The notes beneath the pieces are model-generated. The model did not search any database. It saw nothing but the letters and a program-made list of their open reading frames with translations, and was not told the origin of the DNA. Below, one piece after another: positions 1-8,535 of a stretch of DNA of 64,000 bases. The stretch lies in assembly GCF_017814975.1 (NCBI RefSeq), contig NZ_JAGIQA010000001.1, positions 620,001 to 684,000 on the forward strand. The letters are read 5' to 3'. This stretch comes from Cupriavidus consociatus (GTDB lineage Bacteria > Pseudomonadota > Gammaproteobacteria > Burkholderiales > Burkholderiaceae). A program made the translations under genes and the position numbers. The stretch's first letter is position 1. The number at the start of each line of letters is the position of its first letter.

Positions 1-122
1 CGGAGCGCTACACCTACCAGATGCGCCTGTCGCGCGTGGGCGGGGCCACGCGTGTCTGGATCGACGCTGATTCGTCAGACGCGGACGCGGCGGGCGGGCG
101 GACGATTTCGCCGCTGGAATAA
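1..122 (+). CDS. 3' end of an unidentified gene (partial)
   Basis: An open frame enters from the left edge and ends with TAA at 120-122, giving a 39-residue tail that contains YTYQMRLSRVGG and ends TISPLE. The tail is hydrophilic and has no recognisable motif. Too little is present to name a family. The next gene is on the opposite strand, so this is the last gene of a rightward unit. The coding call rests on the open frame and GC-rich codon use only. Confidence 0.45.
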   Translation, partial: ERYTYQMRLSRVGGATRVWIDADSSDADAAGGRTISPLE

Positions 123-193
123 GGAGGGCGATTTGGCTATAAGCGGACATTACCGCTTTGCCGCTACATCTGTTGTCCAGCCGATTTTGAAAA

Positions 194-271
194 GTCGTCC
201 TTGGGGGTGCGGACGAAAATTTGGACTACTTGGAGGTAGGTCATGTTTTCGTCCGCACCCCCAAGTACGAC
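194..271. repeat. 26-bp inverted repeat flanking a 26-bp loop
   Basis: Arms at 194-219 and 246-271 are reverse complements at 25 of 26 positions, with a 20-bp perfect core at 200-219 and 246-265. A related 12-nt motif, CTTGGAGGTAGG, lies in the loop at 229-240 and resembles the core of the left arm. The element sits between two convergent genes. The long stem and three related motifs look more like a recombinase site or a mobile-element remnant than a simple terminator, but no transposase is present. A smaller hairpin (AAGCGG/CCGCTT, 141-158) lies to its left. Confidence 0.6.
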
Positions 272-368
272 ATTACTATTTGGGCCTAACATTCAAAAGA
301 CGCATAATAAGTGTTATGTTAAATTACCGATGCGCCCGCCGGCAAGACGGCCGCCCAAGCCACTAGCC

Positions 369-1376
369 CTAAAGGACAACACCGTGCTCTGCCGCTGGCC
401 TGGCGATATCGCTCTTTTCGCCAAGCATTCCCATGAGTTCGCGTTCGATTTTCTGGCAGATCTGTGCCATGGGCACGTCGTTGGCATTGCCTTCGAACGG
501 GTTTTCCGTGCTTTCGCCCACTTGCTCCAGTGCGAGGTACATCCACAGGATCATCGTGCTGAACGGAATGACCAGCCAGATCATGTTGCCGTGCATAAAC
601 CCTGAAACGCTGGCATTGAGCTTTTCGAACTCCGTGAGCATGCCAAAAGGCAGCAGCAGGCAAAAGGCACGGACAAAGAGCTTGTTGATGACCGCATATT
701 GCCTGGGATAGGGATAGTCCTTGATACGTTCCGCGCGTCCTTGCTGCACGAAAAAGCCTCGGATCGACGCCAGCAGCTCGAGATAAAAGGCGTTGCTGAT
801 CTCGCCAGCGTCGAAGAGCCGCTTGATCGTCGCGGATTGCACGCCCAGCAACTGGCTGGTCTTGCTGTCGGCCGGCGCCAGCGAGTCGAGCTCGGCCTGG
901 GACAGGTACCGCGCGAGCGCCGCTTCCAATGGCGTCTCCCACTCCGGGACCCGGTAGTACTTGCGGTACTCCACGTTGGATGCCTTGCCCGAGCTTTCCC
1001 AGATCCTCGGGGTCCTTAGCTGGTAGCGCAGCGCCGTCAGCCACGCGCAATGCCGGATAATCAGTTCCCTGGCGCCCGGCTGGCCTGCCAGGAAATCGCG
1101 GCTCATCACGCCAATACTCCGGCTGCCATTCAGAATTTCGGTCCAGATCTGATGGGCCTCCAGGGCCCTGCTGTAGGTCTGCACGTTCCTGAAGCCCACG
1201 ATGAACGAAGTGGCCGTTCCCAGGAGCACCACCACCGAGACCGGAATCGACAGCCATTTCAGTCCGGCGAACTGATAGAAAAAGACCGGCAGCGATGCGC
1301 ACGCCACCGAGGCATAGAGTTGGCGTCTCGACCAGAACGTGAACTCGGATATTGAGTACGATTTTCCCAGGTGCAT
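369..1376 (-). CDS. Bestrophin-like inner-membrane protein
   Basis: This 335-aa protein matches the bacterial bestrophin (UPF0187/YneE) family in length and pattern. It has an N-terminal FTFWSRRQLY segment, two hydrophobic helices around residues 30-65, a conserved VGFRN-type turn followed by a tyrosine-rich helix, and a second hydrophobic pair near residues 235-285. The family forms pentameric anion- or cation-selective channels in the inner membrane; the substrate here is unknown. ATG at 1376 is preceded by little recognisable Shine-Dalgarno sequence. The gene is monocistronic on the minus strand and convergent with the partial gene at the left edge. The family call is by eye from N-terminal and helix patterns. 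Confidence 0.8.
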   Translation of the reverse strand: MHLGKSYSISEFTFWSRRQLYASVACASLPVFFYQFAGLKWLSIPVSVVVLLGTATSFIVGFRNVQTYSRALEAHQIWTEILNGSRSIGVMSRDFLAGQPGARELIIRHCAWLTALRYQLRTPRIWESSGKASNVEYRKYYRVPEWETPLEAALARYLSQAELDSLAPADSKTSQLLGVQSATIKRLFDAGEISNAFYLELLASIRGFFVQQGRAERIKDYPYPRQYAVINKLFVRAFCLLLPFGMLTEFEKLNASVSGFMHGNMIWLVIPFSTMILWMYLALEQVGESTENPFEGNANDVPMAQICQKIERELMGMLGEKSDIARPAAEHGVVL

Positions 1377-1486
1377 GGTGCATGCGCTCTTGGCGGCGTG
1401 GCAGGTCCAAGGGCAGAGGATCCGACTGCCGGCCGGCGATCGGGTGAGGCGCCCTCCCCAGCGACAATATACCTGTTAGGGACAGC

Positions 1487-4400
1487 CTAGTTGCGCCCTT
1501 CCCCGAGCCGCTTCAGTGCGGCATCGATGGCCGCCAGGGACGCGAGCAGGCCGGCCGCATGCGCTTCGTCACTGAGCTGGCGCAGGGTTTCGCGAAGCGC
1601 CGGCGTGCCGCTGCCCTCCTCTTCCTGTCCGGCGCTGACCAGCGCGCGGCCCCTGCGGATCAGGAAATCACCCCACGCAAACGGCTCGGGCCGCATGTAA
1701 TCCTGCAGCGCCGCGAGGTACCGACCCGCTTCCTGCCAGCGCCGCAATGATACGGACACGTCGATCGCGGCTTCCAGCAGGTCGACGTGGCAATGGCTGA
1801 CGCAGCCCTGCGCCAGGATCGCCTCGGCCTGCCGCAAGGCGTCGAGCTGCCGGTCGGGATCGCGTGTGGTGCGTGCCAGGAAACCCAGCACGGTCGGTCC
1901 GGAGTAGCGCAGCCCGCTGGCGTGGCTCAGTTGCAGCGCCTCGTCGAGCAGTGCCTCGGCTTCCTGCATCTGGCCGAGCGCGCCGAGGGCGAGGCCAAGC
2001 CGCGCCAGCACCTCGGCCTCGAAGCGCCGTGCGCCGAGCCGGCGCGTCAGCGCCAGGGCGAGCCGAGCGTGCGCTTCGGCGTGCTGCCAGTCGCCGGCCA
2101 GCTGCGCGGTCGAGGTCATTACGTCACAGGCCAGCATCTCGCTGCGCGCATCGCCGATGCGCCGCGCCAGGCGCAGCCCTGCTTCGCAACTGGCACGCGC
2201 AGAATCGAGCTGGTTGAGGAACAGATCCACCGCGCCCACCATCGGCAGGTTGGCACATTCGATGCGGACAAAGCCGTGCGCCCGCGCCAGCTCGACGCAG
2301 CGGACAAAGTGCGCATGGGCGGTAATCATGCGGCCTTGCTGGTAGTAGGCATCGCCGAGGCCGCCGAGCGCGCGCGCCTCGCCCAGCACCGATCCGGCTG
2401 CGCGCGCATGGCCGAGGGCGCGCTGGTGGGCGGCCAGGCACCGGTCCATGTCGCCCATCGGGAAATAAAGATTGCCGCGCAGCGATTCGATCTCGGCCAG
2501 CTGCTCGGACTGGCCCAGCCCTGCGGCGGCCTGCTCGGCCTCGCGCAGCGCTGACAGGGCCTCATCATGGCGGTCGAGCAGGCGCAAGGCAGCCGCCGTG
2601 CCCTGCCAGACCCGGGCCTGCTGCGCCGCCCCGCTCGCAAGCGGCTGGGCCTGCCGGAACGCTTGCAGGGATTGCGCGGCCAGGCCCAGGTCCAGCGCCA
2701 GCTCGCCATGCAGGCAGGCAAGCGCATGGCGGCAGGCGACATCGCTGTCCAGCCGCTGCGCGCGCTCGACCAGGCGCAGCGCGCGCTCGCCGCGGAAGTG
2801 CGCCGCCTCATGCCGTGCCGCAGCAGCATAGGCTTCGGGCGCGCCGGGATCGCCCGCGGCGTCCAGGTGCTCCGCCATCAGTGCCGGGTCCCTGCCCTCG
2901 TACCAGGCGGCCGCGCGCCGGTGCAGGTTCTGCCGGCGCGACTTGAGCAGCGACGCGTACACCGCCTCGTGGATCAGCGCGTGCATGAACAGGTAGTCCT
3001 CGCCTTCCGGCCGCGTCATGGCGGCCATCACGAGGCGCTCGCACGCATAGGCAGGATCCTGGATCAAGTGCTGCAGCGCGGCCGAGCTGAAGCGCTGGCC
3101 CAGCACGGCAGCGGCCTGCAGCGCCTGCCGGTCGATGTTGGAAAAGCGGTCCAGCCGCGCCAGCACGATGCTCTGCAGCGTCCCGGGCAGCTCTTCCATG
3201 CCAGCTTCCGCGCCCGCCTCGGCGCCGCGCAGCAGCTGGTCGAGGAACAGCGGATTCCCTTCGGCCCGGCGGATGCAGGAAATGGCCACTGCCGGATCGA
3301 CCTGCCGGTAGCAGGCGGCCAGTTCGTGCGCCTCGGCATCGTCGAGCGGACCGAGGTCGATGGTGGTCAGCGGCGCGCCCTGGCTGGTCGCGCGCCAGGC
3401 CGCATCGACCGGGTCGTGCTCGGGGCGCACGGTCAGTACCAGAACCAGCGCATGGCCGCGCGTCGCGGCCGCCAGCTGCGCCAGGCAATCGAGCACCGTG
3501 CGCTCGGCCCAGTGCACGTCTTCGACCACGATCAGCAACGCCCGCGCGGCGCTGCGCCGGGTAGCCAGCGTCACCATCAGCCGCTGCGCGCCACGCTGCC
3601 TGCTGGCGGGATCCATCGCGGCCAGCGCGGCGGCGTGCTCGGGGGACTGGGGCAGCCCGAGCATGTCGCGCGCGAACATCAGGTCCTGCTCGGCAAGTTG
3701 CCAGGCGGTGAGCGCGCCTTCGAGGGCAGCCGCGTTGCTGCCATTGGCGTCGGCACCCCGCGCGGCGCCCATCAGGCTGTGCGCGAGCATGCGCATGGGA
3801 TCGCCGCCGCTGCCGGCACCGAAGTCAAGCACCAGGACCCGGTGTGCCTCCAGGCCGCGTTCGCGCGCCAGCGCGACAAAGCGTCCGGCCAGCCGGCTCT
3901 TGCCGATGCCGGCCTCGCCGCGGATCAGTACGACGCGGCCATGGCCCGAGCGCAGGCAGCTGTCCGCCACACCGGCCAACTGGGCCAGTTCCGCGTGCCT
4001 GCCGACGAAGGCATGCTCGGCCGGGGCCTGTTCCACGCCAAGGAAACGCCGCACACGCCACAGCGGGATTGGCTCGGCTATGCCGGGCAGCACGGCGCGG
4101 GCCACGCAATCGGCTTCCAGGCGTCCGGGCAATGCCTGGTAGACCCGGTTGGACACCATCGTGCCGCCAGCCTCGGCGGCTTCCATCGCCTGCAAGGCGA
4201 CACCGACCGGGCCGCCGGTCAGCGTCATGTTGCTGCCGCCATAAGCCGCCAGCACTTGCCCGCTTGCCAGGCCGACGCGGGCCTGCAGCCGTGACCCGGC
4301 GGCACCGGCCAACCCCGCCAATGCTGCATGCAGCGCCCCGGCGGTGTGCAGCGCGCGCTCGGCGTCGTTGCCGTGCGCCACCGGAACGCCAAACACGATG

Positions 4401-5404
4401 GTCAGCCGGGTGCCGATCTCATCGGTAATGTGGCCGCCACAGGCATCCGCCAGGGCGCGTGCGTGCTGGCGCCAGCAGGTCAGTGCCTGGTGCAGCTGCT
4501 CAGGGTCGGGCACGCTGGCGGCGCCCTCCTGCAGGCTGGCCACCAATACCACCGCGTGGCGCAGTTGCGGCTCGGCTGTCAGCGTGGCCGCCACCGTGGC
4601 AGCGGGTGAAACCGCGTCCGGTCCGGCTGTTTGCCCGGCGCCGTCGTCACCGCCCAGGCTGTCCGCCGGCTCGCGCCGCGCGCGCAGGATGGCCTGGTAC
4701 AGCGCATCGGTCTCGGGCTCCGGCGACACGCCGAGCTCGCGCTGCAACGCCGCCCGGCACAGCCGGTATTGCTTGAGTGCCAGGGCCTGCCTGCCCTGCC
4801 GCTCATACAGCCGGATCAGCGCCCGGTGCACGCCTTCCTGGAGCGGGTCCAGCGCAAGCAGGCGCGTGGCACTGGCGATGGCAAGGTCTGTCGCGCCAGC
4901 CTGTTCATGTTGCCCCAGCAGCTTCGCCAGAGCGTCCAGCGCCATGCCACGCAAACGTTCGCGTTCGATCGCCAGCCAGTGGTCGAAGGCCGGCGCAGCG
5001 GCATGAAATCCTTCCAGCAAGTCGCCACGGTACAGGTCCGCCGCGCGGGCCAGAGATGCCGGCGTGGCTTCGCGGGCACACTGCTCGAACTCGCATACAT
5101 CGACCGCGATCTCGCCCAGCATCACGCAGTCGCCTTCCGCCAGTACCACGTGCTGGCCTTGCGTGCCTGCATCGTCGAGCGCGCGGCGTGCCGCGCTCAG
5201 CGCCTGTCGCAGGCTGCTGCGTGCCTGCTCGGCATTGCTTTCGGCCCAGCACAGCGCGGCGAGCTTGTCGCGCGGCTGGGCACGGCCCTGGAGGGCGAGG
5301 TAGGCGAGCACGGCGCGCGCCTTGCGCGCCGTCAGCGGAATCGGCGTGCCGTCGGCGGAACTGAGCTGGAAACCGCCGAACAGATCGAGACGGGCGCGGG
5401 TCAT
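1487..5404 (-). CDS. SARP/BTAD-type transcriptional regulator with cyclase-like, AAA ATPase and TPR domains
   Basis: A 1305-aa multidomain regulator. Residues 1-95 form a winged-helix DNA-binding domain and 96-245 the bacterial transcriptional activator domain (BTAD) typical of SARP proteins. A class-III cyclase-homology region covers about 285-465. An AAA/STAND ATPase follows, with Walker A GEAGIGKS near 500 and a Walker-B-like LLIVVEDVHWAE. The C-terminal 450 residues are TPR-like helical repeats. ATG 5404 was chosen because the SARP N-terminus (RARLDLFGGF) starts there; a longer in-frame start at 5515 would add unrelated residues. It diverges from the TTC38-like gene across a region with TTCACG direct repeats, which suggests that it regulates that gene and itself. 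The signal it senses is unknown. Confidence 0.85.
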   Translation of the reverse strand: MTRARLDLFGGFQLSSADGTPIPLTARKARAVLAYLALQGRAQPRDKLAALCWAESNAEQARSSLRQALSAARRALDDAGTQGQHVVLAEGDCVMLGEIAVDVCEFEQCAREATPASLARAADLYRGDLLEGFHAAAPAFDHWLAIERERLRGMALDALAKLLGQHEQAGATDLAIASATRLLALDPLQEGVHRALIRLYERQGRQALALKQYRLCRAALQRELGVSPEPETDALYQAILRARREPADSLGGDDGAGQTAGPDAVSPAATVAATLTAEPQLRHAVVLVASLQEGAASVPDPEQLHQALTCWRQHARALADACGGHITDEIGTRLTIVFGVPVAHGNDAERALHTAGALHAALAGLAGAAGSRLQARVGLASGQVLAAYGGSNMTLTGGPVGVALQAMEAAEAGGTMVSNRVYQALPGRLEADCVARAVLPGIAEPIPLWRVRRFLGVEQAPAEHAFVGRHAELAQLAGVADSCLRSGHGRVVLIRGEAGIGKSRLAGRFVALARERGLEAHRVLVLDFGAGSGGDPMRMLAHSLMGAARGADANGSNAAALEGALTAWQLAEQDLMFARDMLGLPQSPEHAAALAAMDPASRQRGAQRLMVTLATRRSAARALLIVVEDVHWAERTVLDCLAQLAAATRGHALVLVLTVRPEHDPVDAAWRATSQGAPLTTIDLGPLDDAEAHELAACYRQVDPAVAISCIRRAEGNPLFLDQLLRGAEAGAEAGMEELPGTLQSIVLARLDRFSNIDRQALQAAAVLGQRFSSAALQHLIQDPAYACERLVMAAMTRPEGEDYLFMHALIHEAVYASLLKSRRQNLHRRAAAWYEGRDPALMAEHLDAAGDPGAPEAYAAAARHEAAHFRGERALRLVERAQRLDSDVACRHALACLHGELALDLGLAAQSLQAFRQAQPLASGAAQQARVWQGTAAALRLLDRHDEALSALREAEQAAAGLGQSEQLAEIESLRGNLYFPMGDMDRCLAAHQRALGHARAAGSVLGEARALGGLGDAYYQQGRMITAHAHFVRCVELARAHGFVRIECANLPMVGAVDLFLNQLDSARASCEAGLRLARRIGDARSEMLACDVMTSTAQLAGDWQHAEAHARLALALTRRLGARRFEAEVLARLGLALGALGQMQEAEALLDEALQLSHASGLRYSGPTVLGFLARTTRDPDRQLDALRQAEAILAQGCVSHCHVDLLEAAIDVSVSLRRWQEAGRYLAALQDYMRPEPFAWGDFLIRRGRALVSAGQEEEGSGTPALRETLRQLSDEAHAAGLLASLAAIDAALKRLGEGRN

Positions 5405-5509
5405 GGGAGGGAAACTGGCAAGCCCATCCTTTATAGGCCACGGCAAAGGACTACGCTGCGCCCCCCGGCCGCAAAGACAGGTAGCCGTTACTTTCCGGCG
5501 CGCGGCAAT

Positions 5510-5550
5510 TTTCACGATTCTTTCACGCCGGACCGCCGGTCCCCTTCACG
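5510..5550. promoter_or_regulatory. Direct heptad repeats, candidate SARP operator
   Basis: YTTCACG occurs at 5510-5516, 5521-5527 and 5544-5550, all in the same orientation and spaced 11 and 23 bp apart. SARP regulators are known to bind heptameric direct repeats phased at about one helical turn. The array lies in the 258-bp divergent region between the SARP-type regulator and the TTC38-like gene, 106-147 bp upstream of each start. That it is an operator is inference from spacing and location. Confidence 0.45.
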
Positions 5551-5662
5551 GCCCCTGCCTAGTATCAGCACAACCCCGGTCGCGCGGCCCCAATTCAGCG
5601 CGCAGATAACGGGCTGTTTATCGAGACACGGGCTGTCTCCATCACACTGGAAGGATTGCGTC

Positions 5663-7036
5663 ATGGCACATACTGATTCGCGGAGTGTTTCGGTCTCAAG
5701 CACCAACGCCAGCTCGATCGAGCGCTTCGAGGCGGCGCTGGAACTGCTGCATGGCTACTACGGCGACCCGCTCACGGTGATCGATCATGCCCTGGCAGAA
5801 GACCCCGGCTTCGTGATGGGGCACGCGCTGCGCGCCGGGATGATGATCACGGCCGGCGACGGCACCGTAGTGCCGCTGCTGCGGGAAAGCGTCGAAGCAG
5901 GCGAAGCGCTGTCCGCCGGCGCGAACGAGCGCGAGCGCCGGCATATCGCCGCGGCGCGCGCCTGGCTGGATGGACACTTCACACGCTCGATCCAGCTCTA
6001 CGGCGACATCGTGATCGACTACCCGCGCGACAGCCTGGCGCTGCAGGTTGCCCATATCGGGGACTTCCTGCTCGGGCAGTCCACCCTGCTGCGCGACCGC
6101 ATCGCCCAGGTGCTGCCTCACTGGAACACCCGTGTGCCGGGCTTCGGCTATGTGCTCGGCATGCATGCCTTCGGCCTGGAGGAAACGCACCGGTACGAGC
6201 AGGCCGAGGAACGCGGCCGCTTCGCGCTGGAACTGAACCCGCGCGATCCCTGGGCGATCCACGCCGTTGCCCACGTGATGGAAATGCAAGGCCGCCAGGA
6301 CGAAGGCATCGACTGGCTGAGCGGTCGTGCCGGCGACTGGTCGCAGGACAATATGATGGCCGTGCACAACTGGTGGCACCTGGCGCTGTTCCATCTGGAG
6401 CTTGGCCATGCCAGGCAGGTGCTCGACATCTACGACGCGCACATCCGCGAGAACCAGTCTTCGGTCGCGCTGGAACTGATCGATGCGTGCGCCATGCTGT
6501 GGCGCCTGCACCTGCGCGGCATCGACACAGGCACGCGCTGGAGCGAGCTGGCCGACACCTGGCAGGCCCGCGGCGCGCAAGGGTACTACGCCTTCAACGA
6601 CACCCATGCGGCGATGGCCTTCCTGTGCGCGGGGCGCGATGACGCGCTCGCCGCCCTGCTTGCCGGCATGCGCGCCGCGGCGGCCGCAGGCGGCTGCAAC
6701 GCGATGATGACGCGCGAGGTCGGCCTGCCAGTGACCGAGGCTTTGGTCGCCTTCTCGCGGCGCGACTACGATCGCACCATCGAGCTGCTGATGCCGGTAC
6801 GCCAGATCGCGCACCGCTTCGGGGGCAGCCATGCCCAGCGCGACCTGATCAACCTGACCCTGATCGAGGCGGCGCTGCGCGGCGAGCGCGCCAACCTGGC
6901 CTGCGCGCTGGCGGCCGAGCGCATGGAGCTCAAGCCCATGAACACCAGCCTCAGCAAGCTGGTGCAGCGCGCCTCAGCGCTGCAGCGCGAGGCGGTGGAC
7001 GGCACGCGGGACGCGAATGGCATGAAGGCGGCATAG
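5663..7036 (+). CDS. TTC38-family tetratricopeptide repeat protein
   Basis: A 457-aa soluble helical protein resembling the tetratricopeptide repeat protein 38 family in length and architecture: an N-terminal helical region with paired helices, a central HAVAHVMEMQGR segment (about residues 200-211) and a following HNWWHLALFHLELG segment typical of these proteins. No signal peptide or membrane segment is visible. Biochemical function is unknown for the family. ATG 5663 is preceded by GGAAGG; upstream in-frame codons overlap the promoter region and are rejected. It is divergent from the SARP-type regulator and is probably its target. Confidence 0.82.
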   Translation: MAHTDSRSVSVSSTNASSIERFEAALELLHGYYGDPLTVIDHALAEDPGFVMGHALRAGMMITAGDGTVVPLLRESVEAGEALSAGANERERRHIAAARAWLDGHFTRSIQLYGDIVIDYPRDSLALQVAHIGDFLLGQSTLLRDRIAQVLPHWNTRVPGFGYVLGMHAFGLEETHRYEQAEERGRFALELNPRDPWAIHAVAHVMEMQGRQDEGIDWLSGRAGDWSQDNMMAVHNWWHLALFHLELGHARQVLDIYDAHIRENQSSVALELIDACAMLWRLHLRGIDTGTRWSELADTWQARGAQGYYAFNDTHAAMAFLCAGRDDALAALLAGMRAAAAAGGCNAMMTREVGLPVTEALVAFSRRDYDRTIELLMPVRQIAHRFGGSHAQRDLINLTLIEAALRGERANLACALAAERMELKPMNTSLSKLVQRASALQREAVDGTRDANGMKAA

Positions 7037-7049
7037 GGCTGGTGCCGGG

Positions 7050-7139
7050 CTGGTGGGGCTGGTGGGGCTGGTGGTGCTGGTGGTGCTGGTGGGGCTGGTG
7101 GGGCTGGTGGGGCTGGTGGGGCTGGTGGTGCTGGTGGGT
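7050..7139. repeat. Minisatellite, 9-bp unit x10
   Basis: Ten head-to-tail copies of CTGGTGGGG or its variant CTGGTGGTG fill 7050-7139; the last copy ends GGGT. The array begins 14 bp after the stop of the TTC38-like gene and lies between two convergent genes. Read on the minus strand it gives a Pro-Pro-Ala repeat in an open frame with no start context, so coding is unlikely. Copy number may vary between strains. Confidence 0.9.
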
Positions 7140-7174
7140 AAAACCTTGCCGGTGACGTGGGGCCGCGTCGGCTG

Positions 7175-7543
7175 CTACGTTTCCTCGTAAGCCACGGTGG
7201 CCACGGCACGTCCGCCCGCGGCCACCCCCACCGTCTGCGAGGGCGGCTGTGGCTTGAGGAGCGCGCTGCCCGTCAGCACGTTGGCGGCACTGATGGTATA
7301 GCTGCCAGGAGCCAGGCTGGACAGGGTGGACGGCTGGGTCACGGTCTGGCGGAACTCGCCGGGACCCAATACGGTGATGGCCGCCGATGTCCCGGACGGC
7401 AGGCCGAAGATGGAGATCGTCAGCGTACCGGTGCCGCTCGCGCCGTCATTGCCCTCGTCGTCCCCACCCCCTCCGCAGGCTGCGATACCAAGGCAGCAGG
7501 CGACGAAGAACCGGCAAACCGAGGATCGAAGTGCGAAGGGCAT
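7175..7543 (-). CDS. Small putative lipoprotein, function unknown
   Basis: A 122-aa protein with a type-II signal peptide: a short basic N-terminus, a hydrophobic core with FFVACCLGIAAC, and a lipobox-like LGIAAC followed by a Gly/Asp-rich linker (GGGGDDEG). The remainder resembles a small beta-sandwich, with TLTISIFGLPSG and APGSYTISA-type strands as in carboxypeptidase-regulatory-like domains. ATG 7543 has a good Shine-Dalgarno (AAAGGA); a start at 7585 would break the signal peptide. It is probably an outer-membrane or periplasm-facing lipoprotein. No functional partner is evident. Confidence 0.7.
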   Translation of the reverse strand: MPFALRSSVCRFFVACCLGIAACGGGGDDEGNDGASGTGTLTISIFGLPSGTSAAITVLGPGEFRQTVTQPSTLSSLAPGSYTISAANVLTGSALLKPQPPSQTVGVAAGGRAVATVAYEET

Positions 7544-7632
7544 GACACGTTCCTTTCCCGGTTCGGGCACCGCCTGTCGTCCCATCGCGTGATGGCGCGA
7601 TGCAGTTCACCCGGACAGGGGCACGTAACCTT

Positions 7633-8136
7633 TCAATTACAGGGCGTGCCCGGGAGGGGCGTCCCGTAACTGGTTATCCCATAACAGGTATTGAGGGGGC
7701 CCTCCGCGCTAGCTTCCGGATCGATCGGAAATCTTCCGACCTTGGTGCAACAGAAACGAAACGCCGTCGAAGGTGCCGGGGAATTCGCCACTGCCGGCGA
7801 AGCCACGGCAGATCGTTCAGCTGGCATGGGTTGCTCAGGAGCTGGAACGCTCTTCGTCACTTGCGCAGCCTTGGGGGCTGGCGCAGGCGGCGGAAAACTC
7901 CTTGTGGCTGGGGAAATCCGGGTGGGTTGCTCCGGCTTTGGGACGCTCTTCGGGGCCGGTGGGGCCTTGATGGCTTGCTCGACGTTCCGGTCCTGTGCGC
8001 CGGGAGAGACGCACTGACTGTTCTCGCAGATTCGCTCCCCTTTGCACTGCATATCGTATTGGCATCCAACGGCGCCGGCGAGAGGCGCAAACCCCGCCGC
8101 CATGGATATGCCGAGAAGCACGCCTAGCGCTTTCAT
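7633..8136 (-). CDS. Exported cysteine-containing proline-rich protein
   Basis: A 167-aa predicted secreted protein. Residues 1-22 form a Sec signal peptide (MKALGVLLGISMAAGF). A short Cys module with four cysteines follows (CQYDMQCKGERICENSQC), a pattern seen in small disulfide modules of exported proteins. Residues 55-120 are rich in Pro, Ala and Lys (PAPK, PEQP repeats), and the C-terminus has a further CC pair and two more cysteines. The start at 8136 places the signal peptide at the N-terminus. The gene is co-directional with the lipoprotein 89 bp downstream. No function is recognised. Confidence 0.55.
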   Translation of the reverse strand: MKALGVLLGISMAAGFAPLAGAVGCQYDMQCKGERICENSQCVSPGAQDRNVEQAIKAPPAPKSVPKPEQPTRISPATRSFPPPAPAPKAAQVTKSVPAPEQPMPAERSAVASPAVANSPAPSTAFRFCCTKVGRFPIDPEASAEGPLNTCYGITSYGTPLPGTPCN

Positions 8137-8535
8137 ATCTGGCCCTGGCCCCTTAGCCGTTTGGGCGCCCTTCACGCTTGCTCAAAACGGGCGCTCTTGC
8201 GCCAGCCCGAGCCCCCTGGTCCTAAGAGGGCGCCGTTTCTAGTATGGAATGCGCGCGCGCTAAGCGCCACCCTAGCCAGCCGTTTTATTACCGGGGGCAG
8301 GCGGAGCAGCCACCGTGGCCATGATGTTCATTCTGCGATCGGCCCTGGCTGTCGCGGGCCCCTGGCATGCTCGGCCTTCTGCTTGAAGAACGCGATCCGC
8401 CTGTACCATTTATGTATGCTTTCGCACAGCCTCCTGCCTCCGGAATTGCTGCGCTAACGCTATGGTTCAGCTCAACGGCGCGGTCCTCGCCCCGTTCGAC
8501 TTCTCCTTCGCACTGCCCTAAACCGGAGAAGCAAC
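8137..8535. other. Intergenic region, no gene seen
   Basis: This 399-bp gap lies between divergent genes and must hold both promoters. An imperfect hairpin (AAACGG at 8185-8190 against CCGTTT at 8233-8238) is visible. No open frame here has both a start and plausible coding character. Confidence 0.5.

Noticed and set aside
2567..4294. 575-codon plus-strand frame inside the SARP-type regulator
   Set aside because: The opposite strand encodes the ATPase and TPR domains with conserved motifs; this frame has a shadow composition.
6766..7209. Minus-strand frame with a Pro-Pro-Ala repeat
   Set aside because: It is a by-product of the 9-bp minisatellite, and overlaps the TTC38-like gene without a ribosome-binding site.
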